Assembly (NCBI GenBank): GCA_023634235.1
Contig: JAMKCF010000001.1
Span: forward strand, 6,636,758-6,700,757
Origin: Pisaster brevispinus
Lineage: Eukaryota; Echinodermata; Asteroidea; Forcipulatida; Asteriidae
Reading direction: 5' to 3'
Length of the DNA: 64,000 bases
Shown: one piece after another, positions 1-11,700 of the stretch
Position numbering within the stretch: the first letter of the stretch is position 1
Layout: every line of letters begins with the position of its first letter
Position numbers and translations under genes: made by a program
Notes under the pieces: model-generated
What the model saw: the letters and a program-made list of their open reading frames with translations, nothing else
The model's database searches: none
What the model was told of the DNA's origin: nothing

Positions 1-1728
1 TAAAAAAGAGTGGAAAAACTTGATCATCAGAAAAATGTTTTGTTGGTATCCATAACATTACTTTCGGAACAACTACAAAGTAATGGCACACAGAAACGTC
101 CAGTTATAAGAATAAGTAAGACATGACTGAAATAAATTTAGTAAAAGAAACGTAAATCAATCCACATAATAATCTTGTAAACTCAATGGAGAACTTATAA
201 TTCAAACTTACCATCACTTTACTTGTTACTTGTTTCACCGTCTTTGCAGGCGCTGACTTTCAAGATACTCCCAAAAGAATGCTCACCCTTGCTTTGCGCA
301 GGCTGGCCATTCTTGCCAAACAACTATTTTGCCCTCGTTCTCTCCAAACCACCACCTTGCCATGCTTACGAACGTTACTGCAGGAAGTTTGAAGAATATT
401 GCTTTGGTTTGCTTCGAAGAACTTTGATACTCGTGCTCTGGGTCTGATCTGACGTGATGTTTTTGCCTGGCAATATGCGTACGTAATCTTTTTTGCATAT
501 ACTTACATAGTCTAAGAGTGACGTAGGCATTGATAGCAATGGTCACTCTATGGTCTGAACCGTGGGAGATTTAGCTGGTCTTTCTTTGCTCTTTAAGTTG
601 GCAATTCCCTTTGTTCCTCAACACACCTTCAATGTAGTCTTTTAGCGCTCATGACAAATGGGTTTATTATCAATCGGAAGACAGCATGCATCCTCACACT
701 TGTGTGCATGCTTGGTTTCTTTGTTAAGATAAGCTTGTAATCCTGTGACTAGTAGCTAACTAGAGTATGATTCATAAATTTAAAACAAGAAAATAAAACA
801 AAATATAGAAATATGATAAAACAAAGGAGAATCATTGTGGATCTGAGAAGTTAGAGTCTTCTGATCTTTGTGAATAGGTTTCATAAACATTTTCTAAAAT
901 AATTTCATGTTACAATAAATGAATAATATGCACATTATGTGCAGATTGTTACACTCGATAACATTCAGCTAATGGGTTATTTTTGGTTATTTTAATATTT
1001 AGTTTGACTACTCTAATACTTTATTTAGTGTCTTCGTCATCTATACAAATAAGATGCTAACTCTGAGGTCGCCTCCTGCGTTTGTGTCCCAAAAGGCTCA
1101 CGGGCAGCTGATTAATCAACGTAGAAAGCGCACGCATTCCGCCAGGCAGAAAACGTGCCATTGCCACAAATTTGTACAATGGCACAGGGTCTATACCTGC
1201 TTCTCAAGAGGGACAGGGACAAAGTCTGCAAGTATCCTTTGTGTACCTCCTGAATGGTAGAGGCTTCTTATTAACCAATGGAACCAAGTTGAATGCACAA
1301 CTAAAGCCAACCGTGGTGTCAGCCATCTTGAAAGCTTATCATTGATCTCTTGCCGAGAGTTTATATGGTAATGCCTAAACTCCATATCTGCGGGGGGAGG
1401 GGGAGGGGGTTATGGAGGGCTGTTGTTACATTGTGTGCTGTGCTAGTTATGTCATAGCTCCGGTTAGAGTATATTTGAGACTGGCATGATTATAAAGCTG
1501 TTGTTAGAATGCAACACTACTGATGCAACACCCTTTATAACTATAAACCAATGTTGAGAAAAGGCAAAATGAACCCTCTTAATTCTTGAAAATGCTTGGG
1601 TGCATGGGCTGAGAATTTTGGCAGCGTCCTGGAGGTGCCTCGGTTGAGGGCTTTAATTAGAAATGCTTACATTTCTCAACTTTGAGATATAAATGTCCTA
1701 CTTCAAAAGAAATATTACAGATCGTGCA

Positions 1729-1754
1729 CACTGAAAACATCACTTAGTCAATTT
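1729..1754 (+). repeat. CACTA-like left terminal inverted repeat
   Basis: 26 bp starting CACTG, identical in reverse complement to 23793-23818. The same end occurs at 56266 in the second locus copy with one substitution (CACATAGTC instead of CACTTAGTC). Confidence 0.75.
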
Positions 1755-2030
1755 GTAGACAAAATTAGTCAAACGAGCAGCAAAGTTAGTTTTCCAATGT
1801 CTGACTAATTTTTCAATAGAGAAATACTCCATGGGGTAGCTGTTGACTAATTCAACAAAATGATTTACTAATTTTACGTTTCCCGAAGATTAAAACAGTT
1901 TTTGTAAATACTAATTTATCTGCAGGACTAATTATTTCAGTACTGGTTTACTAATGCAGTTTGTCTTTTCAAGTCTTTGATATAGAAATAACTAATCGGT
2001 TGAATATTTTTTTAGCAGAATACTATTGAC
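1755..2030. repeat. Subterminal TTAGTCA/GACTAAT motif cluster
   Basis: Short motifs TTAGTCA and GACTAAT recur in both orientations, irregularly spaced. The same texture lies inside the right end (23500-23792), in the second locus copy and at 61190-61510. In CACTA elements such clusters are the binding sites of element-encoded proteins; here that role is inferred. Confidence 0.6.
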
Positions 2031-2912
2031 ACCATAATTTGTATTTGCAACACGGCGTGGAGGCATGATACGAGTGATATTCTGTTCGTCGGCTTATCAG
2101 GAATTCCCCCTCTGAACTTTGGACCGAGACTAAGATATATTAACACTGTATTTATGTTCTTACGCGAAAGCCGTTAGTGTCGGGTAAAAAACTTTTACGA
2201 AATTAACGGCAAGTTCCTTCATTTCCTGTTGAAAATAGGCAATGCTTTTATACACGTTTTAATACTGCTCAATGGAGTGGTGAGTGCAGTTAATGGAACA
2301 GCGTCAACTTTTGCGGTAAAGATTCACGCCTCACGGCCGTGCGCGTGCGCGCACATTTAATCAGTAAAGTTTCTTTCGTCGCCGTCGTCGTCATCTAGGG
2401 GTTGCTTGAACGACGTAAATGTTGCAAAAAGGTAAGAAATACTTGTCTTTTCTAACCTAACATTTTGAAATCATGTTGCTTGAGTATATGATGAGAAATT
2501 AGTCTAAAATCAACAAATAGCCAGACTGACTGCTGTTTACGAGAGTGAAGTGAGCCGTTGTGTGTGACTGTGAATGTGAGTACTGTCAGACTGTCTACTC
2601 TACATCAGTGTATATGTACATGACAGACCATGCACATGCATCCAACCCATACATGTATACTTGGCAGCTCAATGTTGTCAATGTATCTGGAGTAGTGTTG
2701 GTTGGCCCTATTTAAAATGCATCCGTCATTAGTTGTTGGCGGTTCCAACATGCACAAACAGCAGATCTCAATGTCGTTTATCTCGACTATAGAGTGAACT
2801 GCAATGAATAGCCTAACCCAACCGTCATCATGGTCATGACCGTGCCAACAATTCCCAATAATATTTAATGTCATTCTTTTTCGAGATAAGACCACCCTTC
2901 TCCAACAGTTAG

Positions 2913-2958
2913 TGTTGAGACCATCCCCATAAATATAATAATGGGGATGGTCTCAACA
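2913..2958. repeat. Perfect 18-bp-arm hairpin
   Basis: TGTTGAGACCATCCCCAT and its exact reverse complement are separated by 10 bases. The second locus copy (57468-57513) has identical arms and one loop difference. It could be a small foldback repeat or a structured RNA element; no function is shown. Confidence 0.7.
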
Positions 2959-3803
2959 TTCAATCAAAATCAATGACAACAGCCAAATGGTCAATTGGTC
3001 TCACACATCACAGTCGAACTCATGCAAAGTACATGTATGTTCTGTGTTCATCAGTCATGTCACATTGTCAGTAAAGTAGGCCCATCTAGTGTAAATAGGC
3101 ACTCGACTACAGTGTGCGTTATTAACTCCACCCCATTCACAAACTAAATGTATACTCCTAATAGTATAATTTTTTAAAAAGAAGTAGATTAATATAATTG
3201 AAACTAATGCATGAATTTCGGACTGGTATGTTACATTAGTGTTTGCCACAGGTCGTTTTTTGTTTGTATTGCAAATGTTAGACTACCCACCAACAAAGTA
3301 AAGTATATTATTTCGTACTTACAAGTTTTGGTACCTGCCCTTGTCATGAGCTTGTGTTGTGGTTAGGATTGTTCTATTCAAATCTGTGATAGTATCAGGT
3401 CATACTTGCTGGTGTTATTTTACTACTGGTCATGGAACTGTCTTGACGTTAGTCTAGAAAAAAGCCTGGTAATTTTTCCCGACACAGTAGGTCTGGAGAG
3501 GAAATGGAATATTTAATCTCTTTTCAAACTGTATAATTGGCACAACAGTACTGCAAAAGCAAAAGTTGGGTGGTGGAACTAATTTGATAGCTTTCTGTTT
3601 TGTTCTGCCCCTTCGTGAGTGAACACATAATGAATGTTACTGCTACTGCATAGCGCACTATCGGCACCTTCAATGCAAAAATGGCACCGTGATTTAACCT
3701 CATTAGACATTACTGAATACTGAGGTGGTTTTTTTTTAATGCTATAAATTTCAGGTTATTTCAAAATTGTAATTTTTAAATTTATGTATGTTTGTGTTTT
3801 AGG

Positions 3804-4027
3804 TGGACACACGTGTGAAAATTCAATCGAAGCACCATGAACAACTCAAAGTAAGTCATCTTGAAGCAACCTATGTTAAGCTGTACCAATCTCAAAAAAG
3901 GAGTTTCGGTGATCATCTCAGATTTGACAAAAATAAAAAACAGATCACCACATTTTGGGGGTTAATTGAACTTACAGAAAAAGTACGCTCCCAATACCAT
4001 GGTGTTTCCGAAAAAACATCAATCTAA
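3804..4027 (+). CDS. Conserved open exon-like frame upstream of the transposase
   Basis: A 74-codon open frame follows a good acceptor (TTTGTGTTTTAG) and ends at TAA 4025-4027. A possible donor (AAAGTAAGT) lies about 50 bases in, so the true exon may be only about 16 codons. The copy at 58355-58579 is also open, with only a few amino-acid changes. It is lysine-rich with no domain I recognise. It may be a 5' exon of the transposase gene downstream, or chance. Confidence 0.3.
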
Positions 4028-4548
4028 ACCTTGTTTTCACACTTCAATTTGAGTAGGTGATTAAATAGATTTTGCATCAGGGATATTGGCATGTCATCTT
4101 GTCGCGAAGCATGTTCATGGTATAGTTTTTAAGACATCTGGAACGTGGGGATCTTGGGTTGAACTCTTTTTCAATAACCTGACAATTTCGTTCACATATC
4201 ATTGTGGGTAAACAAAAAACATTGTTCAGTTTAGATTGTTAAATTCTAGCATTCTCACCATCTTCTTTTTAGTGAGGAAATATTAATCTAAGTTTCATTT
4301 ATTTTGAATGTTATTCTTTTTTTTATTTTGTTTACTTTTACAGGGTCATGACATGTGTTTGGCACTCTGATAAAAGCTTTTGAACCAAAATATCAAGATA
4401 AATAACTTTGAGATTGATTTTATACATGTGCATTGATACTTGCAATGAACATATTCATTCAAAAGATTTTTACACAGATTGAGGTTTACATGTAGTTTGT
4501 GCTCTGCTGAAAGAAACACCTTTTCAGCTCTTATTTAAACATATAGGC

Positions 4549-5526
4549 ATGGACATACATGTGTACAAAAATTACAATGCAATGTTAACGGCTGTCAAAA
4601 ACTGCACAAAACGGTCCGGGCTTATTTACATCACATCAAATGTAAACGTGAGGTATTCTGGGCACAACATTGTACAACGCGCAACAGAAACCAGTACATT
4701 AATGACAGAGAGAAAGACGATGATATTGGTAATGATGATGATGGTGATGATTTTCCTGGTCTTGATAACCAATAATACCAAGAGCCACTTGTAAATGAAA
4801 ATCATGAGGTCAGCTCATTCCTACTTGGTTAAAGAGAAAAATTCAAAACCACAACTAATGCATGTAGCTATGTTACAAATGGAATATCTGATATCATGAA
4901 ATCAGATCGAGAGGATTTAAATGAGAGTAAAGGAAGTTTTGCAGAGAGTTGGTGCTTATTTACAGGACCTTAATCAACTGGGTCTTTCCACTGAGTTAGA
5001 AGAATCAAAATATGAGAAGGCATTTAGCCATTTCTCTGCAGATAGGCAAATCAATAAATTTGCAGCAGAGCAGTTTGATTTTGTGTAGCCAGTGGAGTAT
5101 ATATTAGGACAGAACAACAGAGGTGAGGATGAGACAATGCAATACATCCCAGTTCTTTTAACTATCAATTCATTACTAAGAAAGGTTGATGTATTTGCAG
5201 AAGTATACAATGGCCACTTTGCAGAAGAAAACCTTGAGGACTATTGTGATGGCAGTCTCTTTGCAACCAATGAACTATTTTCTAGAAACCACTTGAATCT
5301 TCAAATACAGCTTTATTTTGATGACTTTAGCGTGGTAAATCCATTAGGAAACAAGGTAAGAAAGCTTAAATTTTGTGCTTTTTACTTTGTTCTTGGGAAC
5401 ATATCTCCTCAATACAAACTACAAATTAAGGTTTTAGCAGTAAGAGGGTACCTTGTTCACCAAAATATTCTTGATGGGCCATTGTCATCCCCCTGCCCAG
5501 TGACAAGTGTACAAAAGGTTTTGTGA
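4549..5526 (+). pseudogene. CACTA-like transposase, copy 1 (broken)
   Basis: The gene encodes, in order, a degraded N-terminal zinc-finger region, an acidic stretch rich in Asp/Glu, and a core with EYILGQNN, CDGS, LYFDDF, NPLGNK and GAFYFVLGN. The FDDF...NPLG...YF arrangement fits the first catalytic Asp of TNP2-like DDE transposases, and CACTA termini lie nearby. This placement is from memory of animal homologues. Lesions are a nonsense change in the LLGLREK region (TAA near 4830, where copy 2 reads TTA), a 2-bp deletion near 4933, and TAG at 5086-5088. The last 144 codons (5092-5526) remain open but end early at TGA. Copy 2 (59100-60079) is intact at each of these points and broken elsewhere. 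Confidence 0.6.
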
Positions 5527-5529
5527 ATG

Positions 5530-6440
5530 CTGCATCAAAGTTCTAGTGGCATGCAAGCTTATGGTTAAATGATGAACAATCGCTAAGTATCTCATTTAGA
5601 ATGGTTTGTTCCTGAAAATTCTGCTCAGATTAGTTAATGTCTTATCCACAGTGAATGTTCCCTTTATTTATGAAAGCCATAGTTTGGGTCTTGTTTGTAG
5701 ACAAAATTTAGGTAGTTGTCCTCCAAAACTCTGTTCTAATTTTGAGTTAGCTAACTTGGAAGCACATTTGAATGTGCACTGACAAATCTTAAAATAGTTT
5801 ACTGTTTTCTAAAAAAATACAGAACACCATTTTTAAGATAGACTTATTGAGAACTAATTGATTGGACTGAATGACCATAAATGTAAAATGAAAACAGTGC
5901 AACAAAAAATGTGCTTCACAGAACGCAGATAATAAGACTGTCTTGGATTTGAAGTCATACAATGATGCTTATTCTTATTCAAACAATTGCATGAAGGTCT
6001 TTTCAGTACTAGCTTTACTGCATTGTTTGTATTCACTCTAAGAATTGTGTTCTTTAAAATGTTGCAAGTTGTCTTCATTTATCCCAATTCAACATTAACT
6101 TAGTTGCATGCCCCCTCCAGGCTCCACTCAGTGTAAAGTTTTTTGAGAGATTGTTAGACATCATTCATATGTAAGAGGGAAACTTTATGAAGTACAAACT
6201 TCAACATATTATAAATGAAACTACAATAAACAATACAATACTATTTTTGTGTGTTTAGCTGCCTTAACGCAACGAATGTGCTTATGCTAAATGTACAATG
6301 TGCTGTACCAATAGCAACATCACTGTTGAAGGAAGTCAAATCCGTTTACACAATGAACATGGAGCTTCATAATGGTGGTCTTGTACCCCTCTTCATATTA
6401 TGTTAAATGGACTAATGGTTTGACTGAAAGGACTTGGAGG
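5530..6440. other. Non-coding interior of the CACTA-like element
   Basis: AT-rich DNA with no credible gene. The part up to 6377 is shared with the second locus copy (to 60939), which then diverges completely. Confidence 0.5.
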
Positions 6441-6443
6441 TTA

Positions 6444-6580
6444 CACTTAAAGGTAATCTACAGGATTGGTTTTAGCTCAAAAACAGTTACTGACAATGTT
6501 AGCACTTTATGTAATCCACCATATACATACAATAACAAACCTGTAGAAGCTTGAGATCAATCGGCCAACTGGTTCAGGAG
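6444..6580. repeat. MITE-like fragment with the ACAGGATTGG end
   Basis: TTAAAGGTAATCTACAGGA starts at about 6447 and resembles the ends of the MITE at 19996-20250 and a fragment near 23011. A loosely matching inverse end (CCTGTAGAAGCTTGAG) lies at 6540. Boundaries are uncertain. Confidence 0.35.
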
Positions 6581-6945
6581 AAAATAGTGAAAAACCGATC
6601 ACATTTTCCCCTAAATTCGTGTGAATTTCCAGGCTCGCACATTTCCCCAGAGAGATTTTTGAATATCGCCCTCATGCGTTTGGAACCGGAAATCGACGAC
6701 TATTATATGAACAAAGTATTTTCGTCGCGGAAACAGTCGTTGGTACAGTCGTTCCTAATCAGCCTTCGGAGAGTGGCCGTTTGCGGTTGATTCTTCGGAA
6801 AGGTCACCGAAGGGCCAATCTTTGATACAATAACATACAATCATAACGCGTGAAACGGCCTGTGTGTGTTTGTGAGTGTGGTGGGTTAACTGCTGGGCAT
6901 GCACTGTATGCATGCAAAGGGAGCACTTTGGCAGCAGAAGAGTAA

Positions 6946-6988
6946 TGCACGTATAAATTGTAGTCCCGGCCCTGGGGGACCCGGGACT
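6946..6988 (+). repeat. Left terminal inverted repeat of the PHD element
   Basis: 43 bp matching 18434-18476 in reverse complement with two mismatches. It is internally palindromic (AGTCCCGG ... CCGGGACT), so each end can fold. TAA precedes it. Confidence 0.8.
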
Positions 6989-7053
6989 TTGGCAGAGGTA
7001 GCCGGGACATGTACGGGGGTTTGCAAAGAACCGTGCCCCGCTAGCCGGGACAA

Positions 7054-7430
7054 TAGCGGGGTCTTTGCCGAGGTTATACAATTTATTTCCCCGCCCTACC
7101 GGGAAAATAGCGGGGTCTTTGCCGAGGTTATAAAATTTATTTCCCCGCCCTACCGGGAAAATAGCGGGGTCTTTGCCGAGGTTATACAATTTATTTCCCC
7201 GCCCTACCGGATAATTAGCGGGGTCTTTGCCGAGGTTGTACAATTTATTTCCCCGCCCTACCGGGAAAATAGCGGGGTCTTTGGCGAGGTTATACAATTT
7301 TGTTTCCCCGCCCTACCGGGAAATTATAGCGGGGTCTTTGGCGAAGTTGTACACTTTGTTTCCCGGCCCTACCGGGAAAATAGCGGGTCTTTGTTTTAAT
7401 TTTTTTGGCGAGGTTGTACAATTGTGTATC
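7054..7430. repeat. GC/AT-mosaic minisatellite, about 7 units of 54-57 bp
   Basis: Units start AGCGGGGTCTTTGCCGAGG at 7054, 7109, 7163, 7217, 7271, 7328 and 7382. Each joins a GC-rich palindromic part (CCCCGCCCTACCGGG ... AGCGGGG) to an AT-rich TTATACAATTTATT part. It lies just inside the left terminus. Open frames across it on both strands are by-products of the repeat. Confidence 0.9.
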
Positions 7431-7449
7431 ACCCACCAACGGAACTACC

Positions 7450-8350
7450 GGTAACTTGCTTCCAGTAACTTGCAAAAAATTAAATTTGTGCCCACCTACC
7501 TAGCCCTTGCCTCCGATCACGAAACTTATGTAAACGCTTGTTTCGGTCGCGTGGGATGAAAAGCCCTTTAATTGGTCGTTGAGATTTACAAAAGGGGTTT
7601 CTAAAATGTCAAGATCAAGTACACGTCCTTGTCCCAGAGTTTTAACTTTGTTTCAATAATACTTAACAAATTATTTGTGTATTCAATATAAAAGCTAAAA
7701 TAAGTTTTATAAAAAATGTAATGAGTATTTTTATTGTTCAAATTTCTTCATAGATATAATTTAAAACAAAGATTTGATTTCATAAAAATATATTCTTCGT
7801 TTAACGTGTTTTCTCGTTCCGGTACGCGAGACTTGCGCTGTCTATTAAACTGATATTCTTCTTGCTCAAAAATATGTGTTGGGTACCAGGCAATGTGCCA
7901 ACTTGACTACTGACTTGTGTGTGTGCGCACGTGTGTGTGTGATGTGTTGTGTATTTGCCATGGACTGTCAAAAAGTGCTGTTGATGATCATCTATAGTCT
8001 ACGTACCGTCGTACAGCGGCGCAACGATCGAAAATTTAGAAACAGTTCATAACTTCAAGAAAATCTAAGGTATGGTCATCTTTTATTTTCTATTTTTGTT
8101 CACAGGTAAATTAATGGATTTCTTAGAACAGATTATTTATTAAATATAGCGAGTAAAATATGTGAATACTAATGTTTCAACTGTGTGAACAACTTGTCAC
8201 TGGCACTGCAGCAGCGGGCAGGCCGGGGGTGACCATACGACACGTGTACAAAACGTTCTAAGGCCCGTTGATGTCACGGTCTCCCTGAACGGTCGGTGTT
8301 GTACTCAAATCACCATCAAGCGGTCGCTATGCGAGTCGTTTTATGCATTG
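7450..8350. other. No gene seen (5' flank of the PHD gene)
   Basis: AT-rich sequence with a TG-rich patch near 7915-7945. It may contain the promoter and untranslated leader of the downstream gene, but no element is recognisable. Confidence 0.4.
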
Positions 8351-8551
8351 TTATTCCAGAAAAAAATGGTTAATAATATTGATGACGTATCAATTGAGTG
8401 TTTTAGTTTACAGACTTGGCCCGCCCTAGCTAGAGTCATGAGAGTAGTACTACCGTGTTTACTATATTTTTTTACTAGTACTACTCTACACTACTCTCTA
8501 CTACTAGTACTACTAGTACTAGGGACGCCAGTCAATCTCCGTTGAGTCCAA

Positions 8552-8799
8552 CCTGGGCCCAATTTCATAGAGCTGCTAAGCACAAAAATTTGCTTAGCAT
8601 GAAATTTCTTTCTTGATAAAAACAGGATAACCAACTTAATTTCCACGTGATTTTCAGAATAAGCAAACAACAGATGACTACCAGTAACAAGCAATATGCA
8701 ACACATGGATATTTGGTTGGTAATCTTGTTTTTATCAAGGAAGAAATTTCATGCTAAGCAAATTTTTGTGCTTAGCAGCTCTATGAAATTGGGCCCAGG
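8552..8799. mobile_element. 248-bp MITE, GGGCCCAATTTCATAG family
   Basis: Long near-perfect inverted repeats start CCTGGGCCCAATTTCATAGA and continue through GCTGCTAAGCAC and TTGCTTAGCATGAAATTTC, around a centre of about 110 bp. No coding capacity. I know this terminus as common in echinoderm genomes (memory). A diverged relative lies at 21638-21867. Confidence 0.85.
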
Positions 8800-11700
8800 G
8801 CTAGGCGCCCACCTCAAAACAAACAAATAATTAACAATCACTTTTAATAGGTGTGTATCTGAAATATTGTTTTATGTACTGCATTGAAAATGTTATTTAA
8901 TCAATGTATACTATAATTATAAAGCAAACTTTTTAAACAAATTTTGTTGTACGCCCAAATTATTATTATTTGTTTGCTTCATACTTTCCGAAGGTTAATA
9001 AATTGAACTTAGGTTATTAGGTAGTATCCTAATCCCCCGTCCATTAAAATGTGTAATTTTTTTCAACCCAACGAGGCCTCCTACTCTTGTACTACTACCT
9101 TAAATATGAACATTCACTGACAAAACTCGGTTCTGTTGAAAACAACTACTACAAATGTCTCAAAAAGTTTCATTCATGTTCACCGATGCTATAGCTGGGG
9201 AAAAATGGCAATGATTTTAATCATCCTAACTATCTGAAGACTTGCAATTATTATTAATGATGTATTTTTTAGTGATAAAATTTAACAATTTAAACGATGA
9301 AAAAACACTTGTAATTCTGTTTCTTTTGATCCATTAGAAACTGTATGATGGGTGATGCGTCAGATGTCAATAAAGGAATACCTTCAAGTTCAACACTTGA
9401 AGAACTTAATATCGATAATGGTAATTTAATTATTATGTTAAACTGTGTTCAAATGAGTGGTAATTATCCATATGACACACAGGGATCAGTTGTGGGCTTT
9501 AGGACTACACTATGTGGTGTCACTGTTTAAATAAATGACTCCCATTTGAACAGAATGACTTCAATTCAAACCAAACTTGGTCCCAATATAAACCGTTGAC
9601 GGGATCAAATTAAGTATGTAGTTCAAAGGTCATCTTGCCATGGGTTTATTTCAGATCATTTTTTATAACTTAAAATTTCAAATTTGCCATTTCCACATGA
9701 ATTGATGGGTAGTCACCCATGTGACCCAAGTTGAGTGATCTTAAGTGGGTCATGTGGAGTGGTAAGTGATTAGAGGTCAAAGGTCATCTTGGGGTCATTC
9801 AAGGTCAATGTTGAAAAGTTTATGCTTTAAAATGCTTCTTTTATAATTATTAAATTGAAATAAAATAAAAAATTTAAACATTGTAATTTAGACACTTTTC
9901 CCACCTACAGCACAAGCAAAAAGTAGTTCATCAGCAGTAGGCCTAAAGAGTGTACACGCAGAAGACATCCCATCTACATCACGTGGAAAAGGACATGCAG
10001 GTTAGTATTGCAGGCATAGTTTTTAACATTTGTCAAAATAATTAATTCTAACATCACTGCGCCTCTCCTGTCTCACTTGCTTCTCAAGCTGGTGGTTTAA
10101 ATGTACGTAACATAACATTGCTACCAGCCAAGTATGTGACCTATGTTGATCCCATTAGACATTTCACCCCAAATGACTATACTAATGACTTAGACAGTCC
10201 TGTTCATTCCCTTGGACTAACCACTGGCATAGGGTAAACTCATGTGACCATTGGCGCCCCCCCCCCATGACTTGTAGAATGTAATTTAACTGGGATGCTT
10301 TTTGTAGTATTGTACATTTGACCCTTGGCGTCATGTTACCTACCCACATAGGTAGGTAATTTGTTAAATGCTAAAATGCAACTATCTTGTATGTGCACAA
10401 AAACATGGATCTGATTTTTTCCCCTATCTTTTATAAACTCTATATAGATCAGACTGGTAAGAGCAGGACCAGGCAACTAACCTTAACTAAGAATGGGACA
10501 TTAGGACCTGAACTAGTGGTAAGTTCACAGTTTTAGTGTAAAATTGTTTTGAGTATGCTTGAAAAGTGACAAAGGTTAGGTTGCACCAAAGGTTGAGCTG
10601 TGGTTCGGAAATCATATGAGTCTCCACTGCTTTTAATATGCCACGGTTTTACACAATGCTCATTAAATCAAATTGATAACATATCTTCACATTTCACTCA
10701 ATTTCAGGAAAAAATAAATGGCTGACCAGGGGGTTTGGGCCCCAAGCAAGATTTTTGTGAAATTATAAGAAAGTGGGTGATATTAGTGTTTAATATGGAT
10801 TGACCAAAAAGCATACATGTAATTATGTTTTTATTTTCACAGGTAGCATCAGAGGCGAGAAAGCATGCAACTGTACATGTGGATGAGGCAAAATTAAGAG
10901 AAGCTTCAAAGCTGTACACGTTAAAAGAGAATGATCACCTCTTGAAATACCACACCGCCTGCAACAAAGCATCATACGACCTTTGCAAAGAGGACCCATC
11001 CCTCATCAACAACAAAGCCACATTAATGCGACTGGCTGCAGATAATGTGCGGTTGACGTACGACTTCAAGAAGAAAAAGTCGAGATCAGGCAACTTGCCA
11101 AGAAAAGGGAAGTTGTAACAACTAAGATGAGAGAGGAGAAGAAGGATGAACTGAAACAAGACATTGAATCATTACAATTGAAAATGAAACTTACACAACA
11201 AACTGAAAAGCACTCAAACGAGAAGTGTTTTGCACAGGCACTTGAGGGAACAGATAGATTGGGGAACTTGCGCCTAGAGTGGAGGCAGAAGAGAAGTGAG
11301 CTGCAAATACAACTGTCAAAAGAAAAAAATGCCAAGAGGGCTGCAAAACAGAGAAAGAAATTGAAGACAGGCAGCAGTAAACAAAATAGTGGTATTTCAA
11401 AACTTTGCAGTAATGATGGAAATCTATCTGAGGACTCGGAAGTCTTTGAATTAACTACCGTGCCAAAAAATGTGACAGGCAAAGCTGGTCAGCAGGGAGA
11501 TCGAGGAAATGGAGTTGAGATGGATGTAATTTCTGGAAGACAGGGAGATCTGCAAGGAAATGACGTGAATGCAATGTCTGGAAGTCGGCAGGGAGATCGT
11601 GGATTTGGAAAAAAAGTAAATGTATTTTTCAGTCGGGGAGATCAAGGAAACAGAGATGATGTGGATTTTCGTTCTGAATCGGAGGAGGAACTGACTGAAA

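Larger units (their letters stand above)
1..6377 (+). repeat. Segmental duplication, copy 1 (partner 54505-60939)
   Basis: The sequence matches 54505-60939 collinearly and in the same orientation, with scattered substitutions and small indels (a few percent by eye). Homology stops abruptly after AATGGTG at 6377; the left edge may lie outside the window. The unit includes about 1.7 kb of flank, a CACTA-like left terminus at 1729, subterminal repeats and a transposase pseudogene. Because the flank upstream of the terminus is also shared, I infer that the locus was duplicated after the transposon had landed. Besides the listed items, 1-1728 and 2030-3800 hold only short, unconvincing open frames. 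Confidence 0.95.

Noticed and set aside
223..447. Open frame shared with 54727-54948
   Set aside because: The copies differ by frame-altering indels and the frame overlaps an equally open minus-strand frame; the conservation is only that of the recent duplication.
1054..1260. Open frame shared with 55557-55763
   Set aside because: Short, without splice support or domain, and explained by the duplication.
6755..7475. Long open frames on both strands with repeated FAEVIQFISPPYREN or YNLGKDPAIFPVGRG-type peptides
   Set aside because: They are translations of the 54-57 bp minisatellite. The unit is often a multiple of three, so frames stay open on both strands.
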